From the NCBI GenBank assembly GCA_903863035.1, contig CAIPAT010000319.1, forward strand, positions 1-64,000: a stretch of 64,000 bases of DNA. The letters are read 5' to 3'. A program made the translations under genes and the position numbers. This document shows positions 1-10,700 of this stretch, in pieces. The stretch comes from an uncultured Lentisphaeria bacterium. Its GTDB lineage: Bacteria; Verrucomicrobiota; Lentisphaeria; Victivallales; Victivallaceae. The notes below the pieces were generated by a model. It was not told where the DNA came from, ran no database searches, and saw only the letters and a list, made by a program, of their open reading frames with translations. The first letter of the stretch is position 1; each line of letters starts with the position of its first letter.

Positions 1-137
1 CATCTTCGCGCTTCTCCCGAATGCCTTTGTGTTTGCCGGTTCGTTACATACCTTCAGGTATGCGCCTTACCGGCAATTCCCAAAATCTCTTCGGGATATT
101 TCGCGAGACTTGTCAAGTTTATTTCTTGACAGCTCCT
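1..137 (-). repeat. Family A MITE-like repeat, copy 1 (cut by window edge)
   Basis: These 137 bases are the reverse complement of 35751-35887 with a single mismatch. The end at 119-136 is a terminal-repeat motif (reverse complement AGGAGCTGTCAAGAAATAA). Inside is a long palindrome around CATACCTTCAGGTATG flanked by GCCGGT/ACCGGC. No coding capacity. The rest of the element lies left of the window. Confidence 0.85.
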
Positions 138-322
138 TATTTTAAAATCTTGCGGCTGAATATATTAAAATGAGATAAATAAATAAACTGTTTTTTCTGA
201 GAGGTTCTAAGCCGCAAACGTCATTTCTTCGTACATCATATTGATTCAAGCGCGGCTACGGGGTAAATTATGCGATGCTTAAACATATAAAACTAAACCA
301 TATATCAAGGTATAAACAATAA
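138..322. other. Intergenic leader before the GH106-like gene
   Basis: AT-rich stretch between the repeat and the first gene. I see no convincing sigma-70 pair, no ORF and no terminator. The only ribosome-binding candidate is a weak AAGG about 10 bases before the start codon at 323. Confidence 0.4.
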
Positions 323-3300
323 ATGCAAATCAGTACTGAGTTGAAAAATCCCGGTCTGCAATACCGTCCGGTTCCGTTCTGGAGCTGGAATGACAAGCTG
401 GAGTCGCAGGAACTGCGCAACCAGATCAACCTGATGCATAAAGCCGGTCTCGGCGGCTATTTCATGCATGCCCGCGGCGGTCTGCTGACCGAATATATGG
501 GCGAGGAATGGTTCGACTGCGTCAAGGCCGGCATTGACGAAGGCCGGAAGCACGGAATGCACAGTTGGGCCTATGACGAAAACGGCTGGCCCAGCGGATT
601 CGGCGACGGCCGTGTCAACGGACTGGGGCTGAGCTATCAGCAGAAATACCTGCGCCTGAAAACGGTCAAGACTGCCGAAGCGGCGCGGACAGAACACACT
701 CTCGCATTTTTCCGTGTTGACGGAGTGACGACTGAACTGGACGGCTGCCCCGATACGGAGATACTGCACTGCTATTACGATGTCAATCCTTATTATGTCG
801 ATACCCTCGATGCTGAAGTGACCAGAACTTTTCTCGAGAAGATTTATCAGCCGTATCAGGACCGTCTTGGCCAGAACGACTGGCAGGAACTGGCCGGCTT
901 CTTTACCGACGAACCGCAGGTGTCGCGCAACGGCATCCCCTGGTCGTTCATCATGGAAGCGGAATATGCAAAAGCGTATGGCGAAAAACTGCTGCCGCTG
1001 CTGCCTCAGCTCTTTCATGACTGCGGCGATTTCCGGCGGACCCGGTATCGCTTCTGGAAGATGGTCACGCTGTTGTTCATGAATAACTTCATGAAGCAGA
1101 TTTACGACTGGTGCGAAGCCCATGGCACCAGAATCACCGGCCACCATGTCCTGGAGGAAACCTATGGTTCCCAGCTTACTTCCAACGGCGCGATCATGCC
1201 GCAATATCAGTACTACCATATCCCCGGCATGGATTGGCTGGGACGCCACATCAAACCGGTAACCGCGCCGGTACAGGTGGCTTCGGTCTGCGCCCAGACC
1301 GGCAAAAAACAGGTGCTCTCGGAAACCTTTGCGCTCTGCGGCTGGAACGTCAAATTCGAAGAATTGAAATGGATATATCAATGGCAGATGGTGCACGGCA
1401 TTAATCTGCTCTGTCAGCACCTGGAGAGCTATTCGCTCAAGGGCATCCGCAAACGCGACTACCCGGCATCACTGTTCCGCCATCAACCGTGGTGGAACGA
1501 CTACCGGCAGTTCAATGATTACGTTTCGCGTCTCGGCGTACTGCTGTCCGAGGGTGAAATTCGTACTGATGCACTGATACTGCACGGACAATCCAGCGCC
1601 TGGCTGAGTTTCACCGGCGAACATAATAAGATATTGGACCGTTATTTTGACAGTTTCAATCAGCTCAGCGAACTGTTCGACGCGGCACACATCAACTATC
1701 ATTACGGCGATGAAACCATGATCGCCATGCACGGCGCAGTGACCGGCGGCAAGTTTGTAGTCGGCAAGCAGCGCTACGGCGTCCTGGTCATGCCGCAGAT
1801 GAAGAATTTCTCGCCTGAAGTATATGCCCTGGTGCAACAGTTTGCCGCAGCGGGCGGACAGATGTTGTCAGTCCGGAATCATGTGGAAGATTCTCTCTTC
1901 TACATTGGCGGCGAACCGGCGCCCGGCTTTTCCGCGCTGTCCGATAAGATTATCTGGTTCGACACCGAAGCTGAACTGGCGGCCGCGATGCACAACCATA
2001 CGACGTCCTGCCCGGTGGTGAAAGCCGGAACGATGCTTACTGCAGTCGATACGTTTGCCGAACAGCTCGGTGAGATTGCCTTTACCAAACGCTATTTTGA
2101 CGATCTCGGAGGAACTCCGGCGGAAGTTTATTACTTTACTAATAGTGACCTCAAGCACGGTTACGACACGGAAATCTATCTCAACGGTAAAACCGTGGAG
2201 CGCTTCGAACCCATGACCGGCGAGTTTGTTCCGGTCTGCTTTAATACGGCGGCGGACGGGCGGCTGGCAGTACCGCATTATTTCTGTCCGGCAGGCGACC
2301 TGGTGCTGGCGGTACGGACTGCCGCGGTTTCCGCTCCGGCTGTGGATTTTTACCGCCGCGACCCGGCGCAACTGGAATCCGGCGCTCCGGCGATTTGCCT
2401 CGACGGCGAGTATCATATTGATGCGATGACCACGAATCTGCTGACTCTGGATTACTGTTCATTCGCTTTCGACGGCGAACTCCAGGCTGAAAATGAATAC
2501 GTGCTGTCGATCCAGGACCGCATGCTGCGGCTTAAACGCCCGGTAAACCTGAAAATGGACTTCAATTTTTATATCGCGGATGATTATGATTTCACCGCTG
2601 ATCTGTTCCTGATTATGGAGATTCCGCAGCATTTCTCGCTGGCGGTCAATGGCCGGGCGATGGCAATGGACGATTGCGGTTTTCTATTCGATCCCGCATT
2701 CCGCAAGATCAATATCGGCAAGGCAGTGAAGGTCGGGGAAAATACTATCTGTCTGCAAACGCTGTTCTCGCAGCCGGATTCCGTATATAAATGCATCGAG
2801 GCGGCGGCGATCTTCGAATCGGAAAAAAACAAACTCTCCTATGCCATGGAAATCGAAGCTATCTATCTCGCCGGTAACTTCGGCGTCAAAACCGTCGGCG
2901 AATTCCAGTCACTGGAACGCGAAGCGGTACGCTGCCCGCGCGGCTTTACCCTGGGACGCCATCCGGAAACGGTGACGCTGGGCAAAGCCCATGAAGCCGG
3001 ATTACCGTTCTTCTCCGGCAAACTCAATCTGTCGCGCGATTTCACCGTTGCGCCGGGACAGGAACACGGCCGCTATCTGGTATTCGACCGGCAGATGGCG
3101 ATTGTTTCCCGTTTCCGCATCAACGGCCATGAAATCAGTCCGCTGATCTGGAAACCGTTCAGCGTCTCCCTTGACGGCCTGCTCCGTCCGGGGGTGAACC
3201 GTCTGGAAATCGAGCTGACCAACAGTCTGCGCAACCTGCTCGGGCCGCACCATCTGGCGGAAGGCGAATCCTATGCGGTGGGGCCGTTCTCGTTCTATAA

Positions 3301-3403
3301 GGAACCGGGAGTTTTCGCCAGAAATTGGGGCGGCGGTCAGGTGAAATGGAACGACGACTATTGCCTGGTGGAATTCGGCATCGACCATCTCCGCATCGTG
3401 TGA
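323..3403 (+). CDS. GH106-like (alpha-L-rhamnosidase-related) glycoside hydrolase
   Basis: 1026-residue protein, probably an intracellular glycosidase acting on rhamnose-containing or related oligosaccharides. The first 100 residues carry the run typical of GH106-like proteins: FWSWND (about 19-24), GGYFMHARGG (44-53) and YDENGWPSG (84-92). A TIM-barrel-like N-terminal half is followed by beta-sandwich material, and the last 150 residues look like a GH2-type sugar-binding jelly roll (RINGHEISPLIWKPF, then GVNRLEIELTNSLRNLLGPHH). There is no signal peptide, so a cytoplasmic location is inferred. The gene stands alone on the plus strand and converges on the DUF4434 gene with only 25 bases between them. 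GH106 membership is by motif resemblance; the substrate is not shown by the sequence. Confidence 0.75.
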   Translation: MQISTELKNPGLQYRPVPFWSWNDKLESQELRNQINLMHKAGLGGYFMHARGGLLTEYMGEEWFDCVKAGIDEGRKHGMHSWAYDENGWPSGFGDGRVNGLGLSYQQKYLRLKTVKTAEAARTEHTLAFFRVDGVTTELDGCPDTEILHCYYDVNPYYVDTLDAEVTRTFLEKIYQPYQDRLGQNDWQELAGFFTDEPQVSRNGIPWSFIMEAEYAKAYGEKLLPLLPQLFHDCGDFRRTRYRFWKMVTLLFMNNFMKQIYDWCEAHGTRITGHHVLEETYGSQLTSNGAIMPQYQYYHIPGMDWLGRHIKPVTAPVQVASVCAQTGKKQVLSETFALCGWNVKFEELKWIYQWQMVHGINLLCQHLESYSLKGIRKRDYPASLFRHQPWWNDYRQFNDYVSRLGVLLSEGEIRTDALILHGQSSAWLSFTGEHNKILDRYFDSFNQLSELFDAAHINYHYGDETMIAMHGAVTGGKFVVGKQRYGVLVMPQMKNFSPEVYALVQQFAAAGGQMLSVRNHVEDSLFYIGGEPAPGFSALSDKIIWFDTEAELAAAMHNHTTSCPVVKAGTMLTAVDTFAEQLGEIAFTKRYFDDLGGTPAEVYYFTNSDLKHGYDTEIYLNGKTVERFEPMTGEFVPVCFNTAADGRLAVPHYFCPAGDLVLAVRTAAVSAPAVDFYRRDPAQLESGAPAICLDGEYHIDAMTTNLLTLDYCSFAFDGELQAENEYVLSIQDRMLRLKRPVNLKMDFNFYIADDYDFTADLFLIMEIPQHFSLAVNGRAMAMDDCGFLFDPAFRKINIGKAVKVGENTICLQTLFSQPDSVYKCIEAAAIFESEKNKLSYAMEIEAIYLAGNFGVKTVGEFQSLEREAVRCPRGFTLGRHPETVTLGKAHEAGLPFFSGKLNLSRDFTVAPGQEHGRYLVFDRQMAIVSRFRINGHEISPLIWKPFSVSLDGLLRPGVNRLEIELTNSLRNLLGPHHLAEGESYAVGPFSFYKEPGVFARNWGGGQVKWNDDYCLVEFGIDHLRIV

Positions 3404-3428
3404 CAGTTTTATGCGGCGGCAATGATTT

Positions 3429-4358
3429 TTATATTTTGAAATATTCTTTGTACCTGTCATAGAGTCCTTTAGCCTGGCCGTATGCCGAATTAGGACTCAT
3501 GAAGTGAGAAAATTCAAAAGTTATCGCTTTTTCGATGCCGGCCTGTTCAGCGGCCTTGAGCTTTAACAACAATTTTTCCCATTTTATCGGCAGAAATTTT
3601 ATCGGCATGTCGCGGTCAAAAGTTTCGCTATTGGTCCAGCTGGACATTCCGTGTTTTTGAGCCATGGCTTTATTAATTTTAAGAAAATCTATCAGTTCGT
3701 CAAATTCAACATGGCCGTCCTGGAATGCGATAATATCGACCGCCCCCAGAATTCCGTCCATAATTTCGTTCCATTCCTTTTCATGCTCAGTTATGCTGAT
3801 GCCAGTCACCGCTTTATTTTCTGAAGAAAATGCGGAAACATTCTTAACTCCCGCGATATATGGCGAAATAATTACAGGCAGATTGCCGGAAATCGCTTTG
3901 CAATGCCGTCCCATTTTTGCGTATGTCGTAATGATGCTGCCAATTTTACGGCTGACCTCCTGCGACAAATACCAGCCTTTGAAAGCCGGGCTTTTGCCGT
4001 ATCGAGCCCATACCTCATCGAAAACCGCCAGATTTATATCAACTTCCTGATCGAACTGTCCGTTTGCCCAGTATTTGCCGGAATCGTAGCCACCGAAATA
4101 GAATCCAAGACCATATTTTTCGCTGAGGCGCAGAAACATATCCACCAGATCCACCGGCGGCAGATGTCCGCCTTCCTGCCGCTGTAGAATCTGTGACGGA
4201 TATGTCATCCAGCGTTTATGTCCGCAGCGTATCAGGATCACGGTATCAATTCCGATAGTTTTCATTGCCGCGAAATCTTTATCCCATTCTTTTTCACCCC
4301 AATTCTGATGCGGGATGTCGTGGCTGATTTCGTCCAAAAATGTTCCGGTAATTTTCAT
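3429..4358 (-). CDS. DUF4434-family TIM-barrel protein (putative glycosidase)
   Basis: 309 residues. Begins MKITGTFLDEISHDIPHQNW and continues with GIDTVILIRCGHKRWMTYPS (about 36-55), as in DUF4434 proteins, which are predicted TIM-barrel, glycosidase-like enzymes of unknown reaction. Acidic and aromatic residues recur in strand-end positions (YLSQEV, AFQDGHVEFDEL, FEFSHFMSPNS), consistent with a sugar cleft. No signal peptide. It is the last gene of a minus-strand run and starts 12 bases after the lyase gene ends, so co-transcription is likely. It probably acts on the products of that lyase, but this is inference from context. Confidence 0.7.
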   Translation of the reverse strand: MKITGTFLDEISHDIPHQNWGEKEWDKDFAAMKTIGIDTVILIRCGHKRWMTYPSQILQRQEGGHLPPVDLVDMFLRLSEKYGLGFYFGGYDSGKYWANGQFDQEVDINLAVFDEVWARYGKSPAFKGWYLSQEVSRKIGSIITTYAKMGRHCKAISGNLPVIISPYIAGVKNVSAFSSENKAVTGISITEHEKEWNEIMDGILGAVDIIAFQDGHVEFDELIDFLKINKAMAQKHGMSSWTNSETFDRDMPIKFLPIKWEKLLLKLKAAEQAGIEKAITFEFSHFMSPNSAYGQAKGLYDRYKEYFKI

Positions 4359-4370
4359 GATATCATGCCC

Positions 4371-6992
4371 TTAAATCTTTTTATTTTTGACGAATACGTT
4401 TTCTCTAACAAACGGCCTTGGACCGCACGATCCAAAAATATCATCAGAGAGTCCTTTCGGGAAAGGCCTGACCGGTTTTAAATCAAACTTAAGTCCACCG
4501 CCCTTTTCGTCGCAAACCAGGGAGGTGTAATGTGTCATAATGCTTGTCGGGTTTTCGAATGTTCCGCTTACTTTCGCGTTATCCAGAGCAATTTTTGGGG
4601 ATTTGCCTTTGCCTGCGCAGAAAAGAGTGGTAAAGGTAAATTCATCTCCGTCATTAAGGCTTTCAATTGTCCGGGACAATTTTTTGACTGGTGCTTCAGC
4701 GTAATTATAATTCTTATTGAAAGTCTCTTCCCAGCCGCTGGTCATATATGAGCCTCTGGAAACAGTTCCGGGTCCGCTGAATTGCGTCCAAAGTTTTGCG
4801 CCGCGCTGGTCAAGTATCCACAGCCCGTCTGAAAGACTGTCTTCGCCCAATGCATTAAACTGCAACTCAATTTTTGATAATCCGGCAGCATCAGCAACCG
4901 AGACCCGGTCAATCACCAGCATAAAATTATTCCGGCAGATAATGATTGAACGCAGCCACGCGGCCCCGTTGATATTTCCCAGCAGACTTTCCAGTAAAAA
5001 TATATTACCGTCACGTTCAAGAGACGTCACCGCGCAAAACGGCGGCGGAATTATTATTTTCTCCGCTTTATCGTAAAAGATTAACGTGTTATGATCGCGC
5101 GGCCCGACTTCCCGCGAGTTATAGGCTTTCTCCAGATTCTTCTCTCCACATGGCTTTCCGTAGCCGTTGTCAACCAGCCACATTCTGCCGCAGTGATTAT
5201 AGGAGATTATTGAGTTCATGTCATAATGACAGTGGATGTCGCATGAGTAAGGCTCAAAAAGCATGTACTGGTCATCATCGTTCCAGCCGGCGCGCAAAGC
5301 AATTTTATCATAAAGATATTTTGCCGGGATTTTCGAATTGTTGCGCATTTTTACGTGTTTTTCCAGCGGGGCGATTTCCCACTCTCCGCTCTCCGGCATG
5401 TCAGCGTCGCTCAATTCCTGTGCGAGAAGCGTTCCCCAGCCAGTATTCGGCAGAAAAAGATACGGTTCATTTTTCAATGAGGCGCGGCTTCTGTATGCCA
5501 GTCCAGCCAGACTTTTAATGCCGCATAAGGCCGCGGCTGCGTCATGTAAAGGCAGCTGGCCTGAAGTCCAGGTCACCGGCTCGCAGTCGCCGTAGGGCGC
5601 AGCAAAACCGAAATTATCCGTTGTGACGATAGATGTCATGGCGGTTTTGGCGGCAATTCCGTTTTTAATAACGCCGCCGGTTCCTGCCGCGCAGTCGTAG
5701 ATCAACTTATGGCATGAAATCAGCCATTGATACAAATTAGAATTCTCAATGCCGTGAAATGAGCTGTTTATCGGTCCGGAAAAACATAATTTGGCCTTTG
5801 AGCGCCAGCGTTTCGCATCCGGAATATTGTAGCATCCCCCGAAATATCGGGCCGCCCAGAACATGGAAAGCGACGGGAATGTTTCATGGTTGAATCTGAA
5901 TTGGTTTTTTTTGACCGCCCAGAATTTTTCAGCATATTTTTCGATTGTCCTGGCTGACGCCAGCAAAACCGCCGTTATCAAATGCCGTTCTTCATCGGAA
6001 AAAATCTCATCGCCTTCGGCCAGCGACCAGCGGCAGATAAGATTGCCAAGATAGAAATCATAATCTGAAGGATAGCTTGCCCCGCCCGGAATTTTCAGGA
6101 AGTAATCGCAAAGCCCGATCATTGTCTTTTTGAAGGCTTTCAGGAATCTCGCGTCACCCGTGTAACGGTAGCAGTCATAGAGCCTGACCATATTTGGAAT
6201 CGTGCAATGTCCGTTGTCACGGTTAAGTTCCCTGCCGCCGGAGTCAAAAGCTTTCACAATCGAATCCGCCATTTCCTCAATCGAGGATGCTCCGTCACCC
6301 AGCCTGGCCAGATTTTCCGCTATTGATTTTACCAGAGTATCGGGAGTTCCTGTCAGCGCGGAGGATATCGGGCCAAGTTTTGTGATATCAATTCTTTTCA
6401 GTTTGCAGATCTCTTCATCGCGGATTATCCCCTGCTTGAATCGCTCAATAAGCTCTTCTGCGGAGCTCTCATCCGCCGCCGCTATTATGATATTTTGATC
6501 TTTATTCAGCAGCGAATTGATGCTTTGAATATAAACACCGCCGTCCCCAGGGACTAAACTGTTGGCATAGCATAAGTTTTTGAAAGCTAAATGCCGTGAA
6601 ACAGGATTTTCATTGGAATTGCCCAGGACAATCCAGTTAAATCTTCTGAATTTCCGCATATCAAAAGTTCCCGCATCCATAACCGGCAGTTCAATTCCGG
6701 ATGGCATCATGGAGAGCTTTGCTGCAATTCTTCTATAAACCGGTTTATCTGGACATATAATCAGCGCAGCAGCACGTTTCCCTTTGCTCAAAAGCGTTTC
6801 CCGCTTAATTTCGCGCGGTGCGGCAATATCCAATGCCGGGAAAGCAAATTCGCCTTTAGCGGCCAGGTGTTTGCTCAAATCTTCGGCTGCCAGATCATCC
6901 GCTGTCAAGTCAACGACAACCGGTACTCGCTGCGTCCAGATAAATGTGTCAGCGATGTGTTTGCGGATATTATATATATTTTTCAATAGCAT
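4371..6992 (-). CDS. Heparinase II/III-like polysaccharide lyase
   Basis: 873 residues. Residues 1-190 resemble the alpha/beta N-terminal domain seen before many bacterial lyases and glucuronidases ([23 protein letters not shown]). Residues about 230-520 look like an (alpha/alpha) toroid ([38 protein letters not shown]). The C-terminal part has the heparinase II/III-type beta-sandwich, including [21 protein letters not shown] and a [12 protein letters not shown] segment. No clear signal peptide. The start overlaps the end of the pseudopilin gene by 10 bases and has only a poor Shine-Dalgarno, suggesting translational coupling. Uronic-acid polysaccharide is the likely substrate class. Family assignment is by resemblance, so exact PL number is left open. 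Confidence 0.6.
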   Translation of the reverse strand: MLLKNIYNIRKHIADTFIWTQRVPVVVDLTADDLAAEDLSKHLAAKGEFAFPALDIAAPREIKRETLLSKGKRAAALIICPDKPVYRRIAAKLSMMPSGIELPVMDAGTFDMRKFRRFNWIVLGNSNENPVSRHLAFKNLCYANSLVPGDGGVYIQSINSLLNKDQNIIIAAADESSAEELIERFKQGIIRDEEICKLKRIDITKLGPISSALTGTPDTLVKSIAENLARLGDGASSIEEMADSIVKAFDSGGRELNRDNGHCTIPNMVRLYDCYRYTGDARFLKAFKKTMIGLCDYFLKIPGGASYPSDYDFYLGNLICRWSLAEGDEIFSDEERHLITAVLLASARTIEKYAEKFWAVKKNQFRFNHETFPSLSMFWAARYFGGCYNIPDAKRWRSKAKLCFSGPINSSFHGIENSNLYQWLISCHKLIYDCAAGTGGVIKNGIAAKTAMTSIVTTDNFGFAAPYGDCEPVTWTSGQLPLHDAAAALCGIKSLAGLAYRSRASLKNEPYLFLPNTGWGTLLAQELSDADMPESGEWEIAPLEKHVKMRNNSKIPAKYLYDKIALRAGWNDDDQYMLFEPYSCDIHCHYDMNSIISYNHCGRMWLVDNGYGKPCGEKNLEKAYNSREVGPRDHNTLIFYDKAEKIIIPPPFCAVTSLERDGNIFLLESLLGNINGAAWLRSIIICRNNFMLVIDRVSVADAAGLSKIELQFNALGEDSLSDGLWILDQRGAKLWTQFSGPGTVSRGSYMTSGWEETFNKNYNYAEAPVKKLSRTIESLNDGDEFTFTTLFCAGKGKSPKIALDNAKVSGTFENPTSIMTHYTSLVCDEKGGGLKFDLKPVRPFPKGLSDDIFGSCGPRPFVRENVFVKNKKI

Positions 6993-7627
6993 AACGCCGC
7001 CGGGGCTCTGACAGAGACCGCCTTAACCGCGCCTGCACGGCCATCCACAAATCCGACCATACAGTAACCTTTGTGCCTGGTGGCGGCGTTTCCCCATGCC
7101 TCATATTCGTATCCCGCCAGAGCCGCCCAGGTCCAGCGATTATAATCGTAGCTATTGCCTCCGCTCTGAGCGCGAATGTCTGCAAAATACATTGTGTTTG
7201 AAGGATATTTAAGTTTGGACATGGCCTTTTTAACTTCTGACAAACCATACTGATTATAAGCATAATTATGCGTAATAAAACGGGAATCGGACGCGGGGCA
7301 GACCCATACAGAAGATTTGGGATAATAATTGAAATAAACGCCGTCATAAAGCGGAATCTTTAAATTCATATAAGGAGAAATAAGATTCTGTACAGCATAT
7401 CCGGTATTAGCGGCTTGTTTATTAAGAAACCATCCGCGATTATCATCCAGATACATATTGCCGGCCAGGGCAATTTGTTTCAAGTTACTTATGCAGGCAG
7501 ACTGTTTTGCAACGAGTCTGGCTCTGTTAAGAGCAGGAAGCAGCATTGAGACAAGGATCGTTATGATAGATATCACGACCAGCAATTCTATCAATGTAAA
7601 ATACTTACAACTTTTTTCCGTTTTCAT
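6983..7627 (-). CDS. Pseudopilin-like protein with prepilin N-terminus and H-X9-DG motif
   Basis: 214 residues. Leader MKTEKSCKY, then [20 protein letters not shown], the type IV pilin/type II secretion hydrophobic helix with Glu at +5. Near the C-terminus [14 protein letters not shown] fits the H-X9-DG motif of the prepilin-type processing-associated domain common in Lentisphaerota and Planctomycetota. The residue before the usual cleavage point is Tyr, not Gly. An AAGGAGAT ribosome-binding site lies about 9 bases upstream of the ATG. It sits between the large glycosidase (141 bases upstream) and the lyase (10-base overlap). A surface or secretion role tied to those enzymes is inferred; no function is established. 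Of the four pseudopilins here, this one has the most diverged N-terminal DNA. Confidence 0.85.
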   Translation of the reverse strand: MKTEKSCKYFTLIELLVVISIITILVSMLLPALNRARLVAKQSACISNLKQIALAGNMYLDDNRGWFLNKQAANTGYAVQNLISPYMNLKIPLYDGVYFNYYPKSSVWVCPASDSRFITHNYAYNQYGLSEVKKAMSKLKYPSNTMYFADIRAQSGGNSYDYNRWTWAALAGYEYEAWGNAATRHKGYCMVGFVDGRAGAVKAVSVRAPAALCY

Positions 7628-7768
7628 TCCAGTATCTCCTTTTTTATTTTCGGGTTATGTTTTTACTATTTTTGAAAATCTCTGAAAATCCAATTCTTTT
7701 GGAATATCATTGTACCGGTCCTCTTTCAGCGCCATTCACGGGCAAATGACGCAGTTATTAAAATATAA

Positions 7769-10700
7769 TCAGTTTAAAATATCAACAATCGGGTCGCCGC
7801 CGGCAATGCCCTGTATCTTTTTGCTGCCGGGCAAAGAACTTTTTTTATTTGAATACGGGGCAAGCGTATAATTTCCCTTTGCTTCAGCCTCTTCAGCCTT
7901 TTTAAGCTTTTCCCGCGTGATATATAACGCCTTGTCAAGCGTTTCAGCGGACAGTTTCATCGGCGGCCTGCCTGTCAGAGAATTTATAATGTTCAGGAAA
8001 AGCTGCGGATTATCGCCCTTTTCAAAATTTAACGGGCGCAGCCACCAGTAGTCGCTGATATAAACGACCCGGCCTTTGCCGTACTGGAAGGACACCATCA
8101 CCGGAGCGCCGGGAATATTGGAATCAGCAGGCGCTTTGACAAGGACTTTAGCGTCTGGAGCCTGGCAGATAACAACGCCAGAGCTGGCCGATTTAAAAAC
8201 TTTAACATGCTCAGTTAACGGGTCAGGATGGACAATATCGCAGGACACTGAAAGCAAGTCTTCGTCCGGCCCGGTCTTTTCAGTCATCAGCCATTTCATA
8301 TACGTCTGATTAACTCCAAGCTTTGAAAGCAGCGGCATAATCGCATTTAAAGCCGTATGGTAGTTCAGGAACCCGTTTCCGCAAATAAGCAGACCGCCGC
8401 CGTTTCTGACAAAATTTAATATTGGTTCAGGGTCTTTCACCGGCTCGCGGGCGTTCACCCAGATCAGCGCGTTCAGTTTTGACAAATCTGTTTTTCCAGT
8501 CTCATAATTGATGGTCTTGAATCCGTTCAAATTCAGCAGTTTTAGCGCGGTTGGCTGATCGCCGTAATTGGGGGCCATGCTTGTTATCGGGGAAAACGCA
8601 ATAACCGGAGCGTTTTCAGGGGATTCCATTTCTGTCCACAGTTGATCAAGAATTTCATATCTTTCAGGAGAAATGCCCTTTATTGCCAGCGGCTTTTCGC
8701 CGGAGTCCTCAATCAACAGCGCAACCGGGTCCAGGGAGTTCAGCTTCATGCTCATTTTAGAGCGCAAATCATCAGATGTCCAATATGAATTTTTATCCGG
8801 GGGTGGCAGCGGGTTGCCCGTGCTCAGGTTTCTGACCAGATAATTGCCTTCAGACAGACTGTTAAAACCAATTGCAGCGTCCGCGCTTTTTCCCCAGTTT
8901 AAGATATAGGCGACATGACGTTTGCCGTGCGAAAAGAGCCTTGTTTCAATATATTCAGGCCTGGTCAGGCCTGGCGCGGCGATGACAGACACGGGCGGCT
9001 TTGCCCCGGCGGTCAGCAATATGTGCTCTATGATATTTTTTGTGGCGTGATAAGGCAGTTTGGCGGCGATATACCACGCTGCGCCGCTTCCGGCGCGACG
9101 ACATGTTACAGCCGGAGAACCGTCCTCAAATTTAGCGATAACTTCAGCGTTGACCGCTTTTATGTCCGCATAAATATTTTTATCAGCAAAGCGGATTTGA
9201 GTTTTGACCGGCTTGTCTCCGGCAATGCCCGGCAGCACGGTTTTCTCCGTTTTAGAAAGGCCTTCAATTTTTATGCCGAAAATAGCGGAAGCATCTATTT
9301 TTCCGTGTGTGTCATCGTTGATGCCGGAAGAACCGAAATCCGCGACAATTGTTCCCCCTTTTTCAAGATATTTTTCCATGTCATTGATTGTATCCGGCGG
9401 AACGCGAATATTGCCGGACATAAAAAGCAATTTCTGCCTGGCCGGGTCCAGCTTTTTAATATCTTTATTACGTATGACATCCAGCCCGGCGCCGAAAAAC
9501 AGCAAAGGCCCATAAAAATCAATCAGATCATTAGTCGCCGGACCGGAGAGTTTTTCGATATAGCCTGAATACTGAAATCCGCGATTGGTCTCAAACGGAT
9601 AAATTGAGGCCGTTTGCGCGGCAGGCGGTTCAGTATTCATGATGATTTCAGAAACTGACTCTATCTCCTTTTTCACTTTAGGAATAACTTTCGCGGCACT
9701 GTTATAAAGCATACTGTCATAACAAACCATAACCCCGTTAATTCCGTGCGCAAACTGACTCCAAAGCTGCGTCCTGAAATGTTTTGGCTCCAGCGGCGGT
9801 TTATCCTGGACCGCGCCGGAATTATTCACTGAAACATAACCGCGAATACCGCCAAAATACATGCCGTCGCTGAAATAATTGTTTTGTATTTTTACCGCCA
9901 GAACATTCTTGGATTTAATAAGGCTGCTGATGTCGAAGGAGAACGTGCTGTTGAAACCTTTAGGCGATCCGATCAACACGCCGTTAAGATAAATTTGGGC
10001 TTCATCGGCAAAGGCTTCGCCATTAAGATAGAACTTTTTATCTTTTTCGGCAGAAGACATTTTAAAATTAAACGTCTTCCGGTAAAGCCCGGTTTTACAT
10101 TGATTATGCCCTTGCTGCCCCCACATTCCCGGAACATTTATTTTTCCCCACTGCGAGTCGTCAAAAGCTGTCCCGTTCCAGGCGGCAGGCTCTTTGCCGG
10201 TGGCGTCATAAAACTTCCATTCGCCGTGAAGACCTGCAAGGTCATTGGCAACAAGCTCTTTCTTGTCTTCCCCCCGCCTGGTGATACCGATTGGCGATTC
10301 AGCATTAAAAATTGGCTTGTTGGTGATATTTCTGACAATGTCGTGAGTCAGCAGGGGTTTGATCATATCTTTAACATTTGCCGGGTTTTCACAATAATCA
10401 GTGTCAAAGAGGGACTGGGACATTTCGTGAGAGTAAAAGTCGGAATTCTCATCGACTGCTTCAGGGTGGACTCCCGCGTCAGCAAAGTCGAAAAAGAGCT
10501 GACAGTGCGACTGAATGGTTGAAAACTTTTTGCTGTCCGGATCGTACTCACGCATTATCTTCATCAAGTTTGCGAAAGCTTCGGCGGCGCGTTTTTCCTG
10601 GAATTTTTGCCAGTCAATGTATAAATTCGGATATTTTCCGGCATCCTGGCGCGTTAAAACCTCGCGTGATTTCGTGTTTAAAGAGTTTTCCGGATTATCT

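Noticed and set aside
305-1420. Long antisense frame (371 codons) opposite the GH106-like gene
   Set aside because: It is a shadow of the clearly coding plus strand; no family-like protein and no ribosome-binding site. The same holds for the frames opposite miaA, the GT4 gene, the GH38 genes and the oxidoreductases.
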